Assembly: GCF_018130165.1 (NCBI RefSeq)
Contig: NZ_JAFCLZ010000004.1
Coordinates: forward strand, 300,644 to 364,643
Direction: 5' to 3'
Source: Bradyrhizobium sp. JYMT SZCCT0180
GTDB lineage: Bacteria > Pseudomonadota > Alphaproteobacteria > Rhizobiales > Xanthobacteraceae
Length of the DNA stretch: 64,000 nucleotides
Made by a program: the position numbers and the translations under genes. The notes under the pieces are model-generated. The model saw only the letters and a program-made list of their open reading frames with translations, did not search any database and was not told where the DNA came from. Shown one piece after another: positions 45,418-54,191 of the stretch; position 1 is the stretch's first letter; every line of letters begins with the position of its first letter.

Positions 45418-46356
45418 ATGATGACGCTGCGCCAGGTCGAGGTTATCAGGGCCGTGATGATCACAGGCACGATCGGCGGGGCGGCAAAGCTGCTTAACGT
45501 GTCGGCGCCGGGCATCAGCCGGCTGGTGAAATATACCGAGCGCTCGCTCGGCATCCGCTTCTTCCAGCGCCAGAACGGGCGCTACTTCCCGACCTCCGAA
45601 GCGCATAACATTTTCGAGCAGATCAACGGCGTCTACAAGAAGGTCGACGACCTCACCGAAATCATTTCCAAGATCGGGCGCGGCACGCTGTCGGAATTGC
45701 GCATCGGTTCGGTGCCGAGTATTTCCCAGATCATGGTGCCGCGCGCGATCGAGCGCATCCGTCGGCGCTACCCCGATCTGCGCATCGACATCAACATCCT
45801 CAAGATCGAGGAGGCGATCGACTATTTGTTGCTCGGCAAGGGCGATTGCGTCGCCATGAGCTATCGGCTCGACCATCCCGGTCTCGATTTCATGCCGCTG
45901 GCGTCGGGCGAATTGTTCTGCATCGTGCCGCAGGGACACGAACTGGCGGGTCGAAAGCAGGTCACTGCCGCGGAGATCATCCGCTACCCCCTGATCGGCA
46001 TCGACCCCAACGACCCCTATGGGCGCATCATGGCCGAGATCTTCGCACGCAATAAACTGTCCTACGACATCACGATCCGGGCGCGGTTCGGCACCACGGT
46101 TTGCGCGCTGGTCAAGGCGGGGCTCGGGATTGCCGTCATCGATCAGTTCACCGTGGCGCATGGCGGCTACCCCGGCATCGAAATGCTTCGGATCGTGGAG
46201 CCCACCCGGTTCGACACCTACATCGCGGTGAAACGCGGCGCCTCGCTCTCGCTGCATGTCGAGCATTTCATCGAATGTCTGCGGTCGGAAATGCGCGCGC
46301 TGGAACCGAGCCGGAAAAGTCCGGCGACGGCGGCATCGCGGGGCCGCAAAAAATAA
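45418..46356 (+). CDS. LysR family transcriptional regulator
   Basis: The 312-residue activator has an N-terminal winged helix (MTLRQVEVIRAVMITGTIGG, AAKLLNVSAPGISRLVKYTE) and the LysR co-inducer domain (RIGSVPSISQIMVPRAIERI, ALVKAGLGIAVIDQFTVAHG). It lies between the aroQ/TIM-barrel operon and the aroE-like gene, all on the same strand, and is a likely regulator of the quinate/shikimate-type genes. The C-terminus is Arg/Lys-rich. Confidence 0.9.
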   Translation: MMTLRQVEVIRAVMITGTIGGAAKLLNVSAPGISRLVKYTERSLGIRFFQRQNGRYFPTSEAHNIFEQINGVYKKVDDLTEIISKIGRGTLSELRIGSVPSISQIMVPRAIERIRRRYPDLRIDINILKIEEAIDYLLLGKGDCVAMSYRLDHPGLDFMPLASGELFCIVPQGHELAGRKQVTAAEIIRYPLIGIDPNDPYGRIMAEIFARNKLSYDITIRARFGTTVCALVKAGLGIAVIDQFTVAHGGYPGIEMLRIVEPTRFDTYIAVKRGASLSLHVEHFIECLRSEMRALEPSRKSPATAASRGRKK

Positions 46357-46451
46357 CATCAAGTTATGTTTGTGGAATAAATGGGTAATTGTGTTATCTG
46401 GCAAAGGCGATATCGTTTGCGCGGTTTTGGTGCTCTAAGCCGCGCGATCCC

Positions 46452-47360
46452 ATGTTGATACTGCGAGACCATAGCGACGTGTCCAAACGCCCGCCCTCGA
46501 TCAGTCAAAAGTTTCTCACCGGCCTGATCGGGGCCCCGATTGCGCATTCGGCGTCGCCGGCGATGCACGAAGAGGCGGCCGCTGCCCTGGGCATCCGTTG
46601 TCATTATCAGCTGATCGAGGTCGCGGGCCAGAGCTCGGCTGAGCTGCGCACGCTGCTCGACAGCATCAAGCGCATCGGCTTTGCCGGCGTCAACGTGACG
46701 TTTCCCTACAAGGAAGCCGTGATTCCGCTGCTCGACGATTTGTCGCCGGCCGCGCGCGAGATCGGCGCGGTCAATACGGTGGTCGTCCGCGATAAAAGAC
46801 TGGTCGGGTACAATACCGACGCGAGCGGATTTGAGCGCGCGGTCGCCAATCTTGTGAAGGCATCCGGTCATGGCCCCGTCGCCCTGATCGGCGCCGGCGG
46901 CGTCGGCAAGGCGATTGCTAACGCGCTTGCGGCGCTTGGCGTCGCCGAACTCAGCATCTTCGATACCGACCGTGCCAAGGCCGAACAGATCGCGGCACAG
47001 TTGCGCGGTCGCCAACCGGTGCGAATTGCGCAAACGGTGGAAGACGCGCTGCGGGCTGCCGTGGGCGTGGTCAACGGAACGCCGATCGGCATGCTGCCGG
47101 ACCGCGGCACGCCGGTGCCGGAGGCGCTGCTCCGTCGCGACGTCTGGGTGGCCGACGCGGTCTATTCGCCGCTCTGGACGCCGCTACTGACCGCCGCCAA
47201 AGCCAGGGGCGCCGAGGTCATGACCGGGCGGGATCTCGCGATCCACCAGGCGGCGGATGCCTTCGAATTGTTCACGGGAATGACGCCGTCGATTGTCGAA
47301 ATGGGGAATGCATTCGACGCCGTGATGGCAAGGCGCTACTCTGCGACATCGGACGCGTAG
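46452..47360 (+). CDS. aroE: Shikimate/quinate dehydrogenase (AroE family), likely NAD-linked
   Basis: The 302-residue enzyme has the substrate motif GLIGAPIAHSASPAMH, catalytic Lys87 in NVTFPYKEAV and Asp123 in NTDASGF. The dinucleotide motif GAGGVG is followed by Asp171 (SIFDTDRAKA), where NADP-dependent AroE has the Asn-Arg-Thr motif. An acidic residue there is known from NAD-dependent catabolic quinate/shikimate dehydrogenases. The GTG at 46479 is an alternative start. Placed after the LysR gene and before a binding protein of the LivK type. Confidence 0.9.
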   Translation: MLILRDHSDVSKRPPSISQKFLTGLIGAPIAHSASPAMHEEAAAALGIRCHYQLIEVAGQSSAELRTLLDSIKRIGFAGVNVTFPYKEAVIPLLDDLSPAAREIGAVNTVVVRDKRLVGYNTDASGFERAVANLVKASGHGPVALIGAGGVGKAIANALAALGVAELSIFDTDRAKAEQIAAQLRGRQPVRIAQTVEDALRAAVGVVNGTPIGMLPDRGTPVPEALLRRDVWVADAVYSPLWTPLLTAAKARGAEVMTGRDLAIHQAADAFELFTGMTPSIVEMGNAFDAVMARRYSATSDA

Positions 47361-47416
47361 CCGACGACAAGGCTCGCGTCGACAAGATCAAAAGATCACG
47401 ACAACAGGGGATGGAA

Positions 47417-48556
47417 ATGAAAACAGGAATTTTTGCAGGTATCCTGCTCGCGACCATGACGGCTGCAGCGGCGTTGGCGCAGTCCGGCGCCCCCATCAAG
47501 CTCGCCAATGTGGCCGAACTGTCCGGCGGCGGCGCCACGGTCGGCACCAACTGGAAGAACGGCATCGATCTTGCGATCGAGGAAGTCAACGCCAAGGGCG
47601 GCGTACTCGGCCGCAAGCTGGAAGTCACCCACGCCGATTCGCAATCCAACCCCGGCGTGGCGCGCGCCCAGGTCCAGAAGGCGCTCGATGGCGAGCCCTA
47701 CGTCCTGCTCGGCCCCGGCTATTCCGGATCGGTCAAGGTCACCGCACCGCTCGCGGCCGAAGCCGGCATCGCCCAGATCATGGGCGGCGAGGCCGCCGAA
47801 CTGACGCAGGGCGGCAACAAATTCCTGTTCCGCACCTCGTTCGGTCAGCAGTCCTCGATGCCGAAGGTCGCCAAATACATCAACGACGAGGTGAAGGCGA
47901 AATCGGTTGCGATCGTCTGGGTCAACAATGATTTCGGCCGCGGCGGCCGCGACGTCATCACCAAGGAATTCGCCAAGCTCGGCGTCAAGGTCGCCGCTGA
48001 TCTTTCCACCGAAGCAGGTCAGGCCGATTTCGCCGCCGACGTCAGCAAGATCAAGGCTGCTGCGCCCGACGCGGTCTTCATCTATCTGAACGAAGAGGAA
48101 AGCGCCCGCATCCTGAAAGAGCTGAAGCGCCAGGGCGTCACCGTGCCCCTGATCGGCGAAACCACCCTGGTCGGCCAGAAGGTGGTCGAACTGGCGGGGG
48201 ATGCTGCGAACGGCGCGCGCGGCCATGTCGGCCTCACCACCGATGCGCCGGTCGATCTGATCAAGGCGTTCCGGGAAAAGTTCGTCAAGAAATACAATTA
48301 CGTGCCTGACCATAACGGCCTCAAGGGCTATCTGGCGATCTACATGATCAAGGCCACCACGGAGAAGATGGGCAAGGTCGATTCCAAGGCGTTCGCCGAT
48401 AACCTCCATGGCCTCACCATCAAGGCGGCCAGTGAGCCCGGCATCCTGATGGACGCGACCTTCGACAAGAACGGCGACATCGATCGCCAGGGTTTCCTGG
48501 TCGAGATCGTCGACGGCAAGCAGGTCATCAAGCAGGTACTGCCGAAGCTGAACTGA
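47417..48556 (+). CDS. Branched-chain-type ABC transporter solute-binding protein
   Basis: A 379-residue periplasmic receptor with a signal peptide (ending AAALAQ) and the LivK-type pattern: NVAELSGGGATVGTNWKNGIDLAIEEVNAKGGVLGRK and DSQSNPGVARAQVQKALDGE (cited in part). Related receptors in soil bacteria bind aromatic acids such as benzoate or hydroxybenzoates. The AGGGG six bases before the second ATG makes that start preferred to the ATG at 47411. It heads the livHMGF-type genes; 314 bases of repeats separate it from them. Confidence 0.92.
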   Translation: MKTGIFAGILLATMTAAAALAQSGAPIKLANVAELSGGGATVGTNWKNGIDLAIEEVNAKGGVLGRKLEVTHADSQSNPGVARAQVQKALDGEPYVLLGPGYSGSVKVTAPLAAEAGIAQIMGGEAAELTQGGNKFLFRTSFGQQSSMPKVAKYINDEVKAKSVAIVWVNNDFGRGGRDVITKEFAKLGVKVAADLSTEAGQADFAADVSKIKAAAPDAVFIYLNEEESARILKELKRQGVTVPLIGETTLVGQKVVELAGDAANGARGHVGLTTDAPVDLIKAFREKFVKKYNYVPDHNGLKGYLAIYMIKATTEKMGKVDSKAFADNLHGLTIKAASEPGILMDATFDKNGDIDRQGFLVEIVDGKQVIKQVLPKLN

Positions 48557-48870
48557 GGCCTTTGGAAGAAGTGGGGCCTCATCCTCGGGCGCTTGTGCAA
48601 CAAGCGTCTCGAATGATGAAAGCAAGGTGGCTCGCGGCCATCCTTCGAGACGCGCGCAAGCGCGCTCCTCCAGCGACAACGGCGAAGCCGTTGCGCGGGG
48701 GTGAGGATTGAGAACGTTGCGCGAGTGGTCGAGAGGGTGATGTTTGTCCCTCAAGGTGAGGAGGCGCGTAGCGCCGTCTCGAACCATGAGGCCACAGACG
48801 GGCCTGCATCCTTCGAGACGCGGCGCAGCCGCCGCTCCTCAGGATGAGGTCGAAGTAAAGGTGGGGAAGC
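48557..48870. repeat. Composite palindromic repeat between the binding protein and permease genes
   Basis: No gene is seen in this space. It has several mirrored pieces: CATCCTTCGAGACGCG recurs twice (48640s and 48810s) and pairs with CGTCTCGAA segments; CTCATCCTCGGGCG pairs with CTCAGGATGAGG at the right end. This is a mosaic of at least two units of a common Bradyrhizobium intergenic repeat. Confidence 0.65.
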
Positions 48871-49746
48871 ATGTCCAATCTGCTTGATCTTCTGATAGCG
48901 GGACTGGCGACGGGGGCGATCTATGCCATCGTCGCGGTCGGCTTCACGCTGCTGTGGCAGACGTCGCAGACCATCAACTTCGCGCAGGGCGAATTCGTCA
49001 TGCTGCCGGCGTTCCTGATGCTGGCGGCGATGCACGTCGGCGCGCCGTTCTGGCTCGCGATCGTCATCGGCATGTTGCTGTCGCTGCTGCTGCTCGGCCT
49101 CGGCTTCAAGATGCTGCTGGTCGACCCGATGCTGCGCCACGGCGTGCTGCCGCTGGCGATCGCGACCATGGCGCTGGCGATCGGCCTCAAGGAAGCCGTG
49201 AAGCAATTCTTCAGCGCCGAAGCCTCGCCGTTTCCCTCGATCGTGCCGGCTGGTGATATCTCGATCCTCGGCCGCCAGGTCGCGTTGCAAAGCGTCGGCG
49301 TTCTCGCGCTCGCCATCGCCGCGGTGGTCGGATTGACCATGCTGTTGAACCGCACGTCCATTGGCCATCAGATGCAGGCCACCGCACAGAACCCGACGGT
49401 CGCCCGCATCATCGGCATTCCCGTCGAGCGGATGATCCTGCTGACGTTCCTGATCAATGCCTTTTTGGTGGCGCTGGCCTCGCTGCTGATCACACCGATC
49501 TATCTCGCCAAATTCTCCAGCGGTGAAGTGCTGGGCCAGGCGGCGTTCATTGCCGCGATCGTCGGTGGTTTTAATCAGGTGCGCGGCGCAATCGCCGGCG
49601 GCTTGCTGATCGGCGTCGTCGACAATCTCGCGGCGGCCTATGTTTCGACCCAGTATCGCGCGGCCGTACCGATGGTCTTGCTGATCCTCATCATCCTGCT
49701 GCGTCCGCAGGGACTGCTGGGCCGCGCCGAGGAGCGTACGGTATGA
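48871..49746 (+). CDS. Branched-chain-type ABC transporter permease (LivH family)
   Basis: The 291-residue permease has about eight helices and LivH motifs: GLATGAIYAIVAVGFTLLWQTSQTINFAQGEFVML near the N-terminus and MQATAQNPTVARIIGIPVERMI. It overlaps the LivM-type gene by four bases (ATGA). It is the first of the channel subunits of the transporter that follows the LivK-type receptor. Confidence 0.93.
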   Translation: MSNLLDLLIAGLATGAIYAIVAVGFTLLWQTSQTINFAQGEFVMLPAFLMLAAMHVGAPFWLAIVIGMLLSLLLLGLGFKMLLVDPMLRHGVLPLAIATMALAIGLKEAVKQFFSAEASPFPSIVPAGDISILGRQVALQSVGVLALAIAAVVGLTMLLNRTSIGHQMQATAQNPTVARIIGIPVERMILLTFLINAFLVALASLLITPIYLAKFSSGEVLGQAAFIAAIVGGFNQVRGAIAGGLLIGVVDNLAAAYVSTQYRAAVPMVLLILIILLRPQGLLGRAEERTV

Positions 49747-50741
49747 GCCTGTTCAATCGATATTGGCGCGTCGCGCTCGGTGTGGTCGTGATCGCGGCCC
49801 TGATCATCGCGCCGATGTACCTCAATCGCTACGGCCTGTTCATCCTGAGCCAATGGGCTGTCATGACCATCGCCGCGATGGGACTCAATCTGACGCTGGG
49901 CTATGCCGGTCAGGTCTCGCTGGCGCAGGGCGCCTTCGTCGGCATCGGCGCCTATTCCGCGGCGATCATGACCGCGAACGGGATGCCGCTGATCGCGGGG
50001 CTCGGCGTTGCCATCGTCCTGTGCTTCGCGATCGGCTGGATTCTCGGCTATCCGGCGCTGCGGGTGCAGCATCATTATCTTGCCTTCGTGACGCTGGCAT
50101 TCTCCACGCTCGCCTTCCTGGTGTTCCGCAACGAGGGCTGGCTCACCAACGGCATCTACGGCATCAGCAACATTCCGCGCCCCACGATTTTTGGCTATCC
50201 GACCAACCGGCCGCTGCCATTCTATTATGTCTGCCTCGGCTCGCTGGCCCTGGTGTCGTTCGCGACCTGGTGGCTGATCCGCTCGCCCTGGGGCCGCGCC
50301 TTCGTAGCCCTGCGTGAAAACCCGGTGCGGGCGCTCTCGCTCGGCATCGACACACGGCGCTACACCTTGATGGCGTTTGCGATCGGCTCGGCGCTCGGCG
50401 GCGTCGCCGGCACGCTGTATGCGCCGCTGACGCAGTACATTGATCCCGTTCCTTTCAATCTGTCGCTTTCGCTTGATCTGCTGATGATGGTGATCGTTGG
50501 CGGTTCGGGCTTCTTCTTCGGCCCGTTCCTCGGCGCGATGATCGCGGTGCTGCTCCCCGAATGGCTGCGCTTTACCCAGGGCTATTATCTGATGCTCTAC
50601 GCGGTCGCCGTGATCCTGCTGCTGATCTATTCGCCGAGCGGCATTCTGGGCATCCTCGATCGCTATCTGACCGAGCGCCGCACCAAGGCCGCCTCCGCAC
50701 TGCGCGCGGTCGCGAAGTCAGGACTGGAGCCGGCGCCATGA
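49743..50741 (+). CDS. Branched-chain-type ABC transporter permease (LivM family)
   Basis: A 332-residue permease with about nine helices. LivM motifs include GLNLTLGYAGQVSLAQGAFVGIGAYS, RENPVRALSLGIDTRRYTLMAFAIGSALGGVAGTLYA and GSGFFFGPFLGA (all cited by parts). It overlaps both neighbours by four bases, so H, M and G subunits are coupled. Confidence 0.93.
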   Translation: MSLFNRYWRVALGVVVIAALIIAPMYLNRYGLFILSQWAVMTIAAMGLNLTLGYAGQVSLAQGAFVGIGAYSAAIMTANGMPLIAGLGVAIVLCFAIGWILGYPALRVQHHYLAFVTLAFSTLAFLVFRNEGWLTNGIYGISNIPRPTIFGYPTNRPLPFYYVCLGSLALVSFATWWLIRSPWGRAFVALRENPVRALSLGIDTRRYTLMAFAIGSALGGVAGTLYAPLTQYIDPVPFNLSLSLDLLMMVIVGGSGFFFGPFLGAMIAVLLPEWLRFTQGYYLMLYAVAVILLLIYSPSGILGILDRYLTERRTKAASALRAVAKSGLEPAP

Positions 50742-51481
50742 CCGCGGTTCTCGAAATCAGCGACATCAAAAAGAATTTCGGCGGCATCAAAGCGGTCGAT
50801 GGCGTCAGCTTCGACGTGCAGGAAGGCGAAATCCTCGGCCTGATCGGCCCGAACGGCTGCGGCAAGTCGACCTTGTTCAATTGCATTCTCGGCCAATTGC
50901 AGCCGAGTGCCGGCGAAGTGAAAGTCGATGGCAAGGTCGTCACCGGGTTTCGGCCGTCGGATTTGAACCGGCTCGGCGTCAGCCGCACCTTCCAATTGCT
51001 ACAGGTATTTCCAAAACTGTCGGTGCGGGAAAATCTCATCCTCGCCGGCCAGGAGCACCAGGGCAACATGCTGTCGCGGCTGCTGGGTCCATCGGATGCG
51101 GGCCTCAGCAAGGCGGCCGATCAGATGATCGAGTTTTTCAAGCTCGGCCATCTCGCCGGTGAGCTGGCCGGCGGATTGTCCTACGGTCAGCAGAAACTGC
51201 TCGATGCGGCCATGGCCTTCATGGGCGGGCCGCGGCTTGTGCTGCTCGACGAGCCGGCCGGCGGCGTCAATCTGACGATGCTCGGCGATTTGAAAGCGCG
51301 GCTGGCCGAGATCAACCGCGAGAAGCGCGCCACTTTCGTCGTGATCGAACACAACATGGAATTCGTGATGTCGCTGTGCTCGCGCGTGGTGGTGATGGCG
51401 GAAGGCAAGGTGCTGGCGATCGGTACGCCCGCTGAAATCCGTGCCAACAGCGCCGTCATCGACGCGTATCTCGGTCACTGA
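50738..51481 (+). CDS. Branched-chain-type ABC transporter ATP-binding protein (LivG family)
   Basis: A 247-residue ATPase with Walker A GPNGCGKST, Q-loop SRTFQLLQVFPKLSV, signature LSYGQQKLLDAAMAF, Walker B LVLLDEPAGGVN and switch His in VIEHNMEFV. The EPAGGVN and IEHNM elements are typical of LivG. It overlaps LivM by four bases; the LivF-type gene follows after 22 bases. Confidence 0.93.
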   Translation: MTAVLEISDIKKNFGGIKAVDGVSFDVQEGEILGLIGPNGCGKSTLFNCILGQLQPSAGEVKVDGKVVTGFRPSDLNRLGVSRTFQLLQVFPKLSVRENLILAGQEHQGNMLSRLLGPSDAGLSKAADQMIEFFKLGHLAGELAGGLSYGQQKLLDAAMAFMGGPRLVLLDEPAGGVNLTMLGDLKARLAEINREKRATFVVIEHNMEFVMSLCSRVVVMAEGKVLAIGTPAEIRANSAVIDAYLGH

Positions 51482-51503
51482 ACCGGCGGATGAGGGAACA
51501 CGG

Positions 51504-52244
51504 ATGAGCGAACCCATCCTCGACGTTAAAGGCCTGGTCGGTGGCTACGGCAAAATGACCATTCTCAACGGCACCAGTTTCTCGGTGCCGGCAGGCACCA
51601 TCACCACGGTGATCGGGCCGAACGGCGCCGGAAAATCCACCGTGTTCAAGGCGATCTTCGGCCTGCTCAAACTGCGCGAAGGCAAGATCATCTTCAAAGG
51701 CCGCGACGTCACCGGCCTCAGCCAGCGCGAACTGCTCACATCCGGCATCTGCTACGTGCCGCAGGGCCGCAACATCTTCCCGGAATTGTCCGTGCGCCAC
51801 AATATCGAACTCGGCGCGGTGGTCGCGGGACGTGATATCCCCGATCTGCCCGCGCGCATCGAAGCCGCGCTCGATCGATTCCCGATTCTGCGCAAGAGAG
51901 CAACGCAACAGGCGTCCACGCTGTCGGGCGGCGAACAGAAGCAGCTCGAAATCGCGCGCGGGCTGTTGCTCAATCCGCAATTGATGCTGGTCGATGAACC
52001 GTCGATCGGGCTTTCCCCGCTGATGATCCGGCAGACCTTCGGCATCCTGCAGGATTTGCGCGACCGCGGCGTCTCCATTCTGCTGATCGAGCAGAACGCC
52101 CGGTCGGCGCTCGAGATCTCGGATTACGGCATCGTGCTCGAACTCGGCCAGACCCGCCTCGTCGACAGGGCCGACAAGGTGCTCAGCAATCCCCGCGTCG
52201 GCCAGCTCTTTCTCGGCGGCGCTATCGATCAGCCATCCGCATAA
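51504..52244 (+). CDS. Branched-chain-type ABC transporter ATP-binding protein (LivF family)
   Basis: The 246-residue second ATPase has Walker A GPNGAGKST, YVPQGRNIFPELSV, signature LSGGEQKQLEIARGL, Walker B LMLVDEPSIGLS and LIEQNARSALEISD, all standard LivF. GAGGGAA precedes the ATG. The tannase-family gene follows after 38 bases without a terminator, which links the transporter with esterase expression. Confidence 0.93.
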   Translation: MSEPILDVKGLVGGYGKMTILNGTSFSVPAGTITTVIGPNGAGKSTVFKAIFGLLKLREGKIIFKGRDVTGLSQRELLTSGICYVPQGRNIFPELSVRHNIELGAVVAGRDIPDLPARIEAALDRFPILRKRATQQASTLSGGEQKQLEIARGLLLNPQLMLVDEPSIGLSPLMIRQTFGILQDLRDRGVSILLIEQNARSALEISDYGIVLELGQTRLVDRADKVLSNPRVGQLFLGGAIDQPSA

Positions 52245-52282
52245 ACGACAACTACAACAAAAATCACTGGGGGAACGGAACG

Positions 52283-54112
52283 ATGTCGATTACACCGGGC
52301 AAACGCATTTGGGCGATCCTGTTGCTCGCTGCCTGCAGCCAGATCACGCCGGCGTCGGCGCAGCAGCTTGCCTGCGACGACGGCATCAAGACGGCTTTCA
52401 AGCCCGACGCCGACACGACGGTTGTCGCGGTTCGGCAGGTGAAGAAGGGCGAAGAATTGAAGGCGCCCGATTCGCCGCAACCGATAACGGCGGCGGCTGA
52501 CATCTGCCTGGTGAAGCTGCTGGTCGGCCCCGGCGCCATCGCGGAAAAGGACAAGACCGCGCGCTCCTACTCCGAGGGTATCGGCATCGAGGTCTGGCTG
52601 CCGGCGCCTGCCAACTGGAACGAGCGCATCCGCAATTATGGCGGCGGCGGCTGGGTCGGCGGCGGACATCGCATCGCCGGTCAGATCGGCAGCAAGGTCC
52701 CGGCGATCGTCAACGCCAATATCGGCTATGCGTCGGGCACCACAGATGCCGGTCAGCCCTGGTACCAGGACGGCTCGTTCACGTTCCTCTCCGACGGCAA
52801 GCTCAATGCCGAGTCGCTGCGGGATTTCTCGGTGCGCGCGATGGTGGAGCAGGCAGTCAAGACCAAGGCACTGGTCAACGTCTATTACGGCAAGGCGCCC
52901 AAATACACTTACTATGACGGCCATTCCCAGGGCGGCCGACAGGGCATGAAGGTCTTCCAGGAATACCCTGAACTCTACGATGGCTATCTGATCGCGCAGC
53001 CCGCGCCGAATATCGCGAAGTTCGGAACGTCCGGATTGTATCCGCAGATCGTGATGAAGACCGAACTCGGCTTCACGTCAGTGAACAAGGACGCGGCGAA
53101 GGCCTTTGCCGCCAAGGTCGCCGCCGCGAACCAGCGCGCCGTCGCCGCCTGCGATACGGCCGGGCTCGGCTTCCTGCTCGATCCGTTTGCCTGCAACTAC
53201 AATCCCGCGCGCGATGCCGCCGCGCTGTGTGCCGGTGCGAACGGCGAGGGCGTGACCGGCAGCAATCCGGATGCCGCGACCTGCATGAGTGCAAAGGAGG
53301 CGATGGCGCTGAACCGAATCTGGTACGGCGCCACACCGGACGGCAGTTTCGACGCCGCCCAGACACCCGACAGCCGTAGCGGCAAGTCGCTCGGCCCCAA
53401 GCAGGTCTGGTGGGGGTTCACCCGCGGGACCGCGATTGGCGGCCAGATCACGAGCGCCGGTGCGGACGCCGTGGCCCAGGCGATGCAGGACGTCAGCTAT
53501 GCCGCCGATGCCAGCGCGACATCGGCGGTGCCGATCACCAATGCTTCGACAGCCGTGCGCAACAAATGGCTCGAACTCGATTATGCCGGATTGGCCGATG
53601 CCGTCGCCAAGAACGTCGCGCTGCAGCCGACGCAGTTCAGCAACCTCATCACCGACAAGGCGGATCTTGCAAAACTGCGCGACCTCGGCCGCAAGGTGGT
53701 GATCTTTACCGGCCTCGTCGACGATGCGATCCCGCCGGCCGGCAACATCAACTATCATGAGCGCGTGCTGGCTCAGATGGGCGGGCACGCCGAGGTGGCG
53801 AAGTTCATGCGGATGTATCTGGTGCCAGGTGCCGCGCACTCTTCGCAGGGCCGGGCCTACACCGTCGGTGGCAAGAACGACACCGTGCCAATGCCGAAAT
53901 TGCCCGGCAATGCCAACCAGACGCCGACGCGTGAGCAGGACCAGTTCTTCACCGCGCTGGTCGATTGGGTCGAGAAGGGCGAAGCGCCCGGCGACATCCT
54001 GCTGACGTCGCGCGACAAGAGCATCAGCTATCCGATCTGCGTCTATCCGCTGAAAACGACGTGGAACGGCAGCGGGCCAGTGACGCAGGCCACCAGCTTC
54101 AGCTGCCGGTAG
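52283..54112 (+). CDS. Secreted tannase/feruloyl-esterase family protein
   Basis: The 609-residue alpha/beta-hydrolase has a signal peptide (lipoprotein-like LLLAACS, then ITPASAQ). The nucleophile is Ser215 in YDGHSQGGRQG; the acid is probably the Asp of FTGLVDDAIPPAGN and the base the His of PGAAHSSQG. In fungal and most bacterial members Cys flank both Ser and His (GCSTGG and HC) and form a disulfide; here these are His214 and Ser. It should cleave esters of phenolic acids. It follows livF closely, so a product may be imported by that transporter. Confidence 0.85.
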   Translation: MSITPGKRIWAILLLAACSQITPASAQQLACDDGIKTAFKPDADTTVVAVRQVKKGEELKAPDSPQPITAAADICLVKLLVGPGAIAEKDKTARSYSEGIGIEVWLPAPANWNERIRNYGGGGWVGGGHRIAGQIGSKVPAIVNANIGYASGTTDAGQPWYQDGSFTFLSDGKLNAESLRDFSVRAMVEQAVKTKALVNVYYGKAPKYTYYDGHSQGGRQGMKVFQEYPELYDGYLIAQPAPNIAKFGTSGLYPQIVMKTELGFTSVNKDAAKAFAAKVAAANQRAVAACDTAGLGFLLDPFACNYNPARDAAALCAGANGEGVTGSNPDAATCMSAKEAMALNRIWYGATPDGSFDAAQTPDSRSGKSLGPKQVWWGFTRGTAIGGQITSAGADAVAQAMQDVSYAADASATSAVPITNASTAVRNKWLELDYAGLADAVAKNVALQPTQFSNLITDKADLAKLRDLGRKVVIFTGLVDDAIPPAGNINYHERVLAQMGGHAEVAKFMRMYLVPGAAHSSQGRAYTVGGKNDTVPMPKLPGNANQTPTREQDQFFTALVDWVEKGEAPGDILLTSRDKSISYPICVYPLKTTWNGSGPVTQATSFSCR

Positions 54113-54191
54113 AGCAACGCGGGTCGGTGTGGTAGCTGATAGGAACGGCGGGGCTTGATCGCGCCGCCGGGACCGTCAGAGACGAGCGACC

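Noticed and set aside
47396..48787. 463-codon minus-strand frame
   Set aside because: Antisense to the LivK-type receptor gene, which has a signal peptide and ribosome site.
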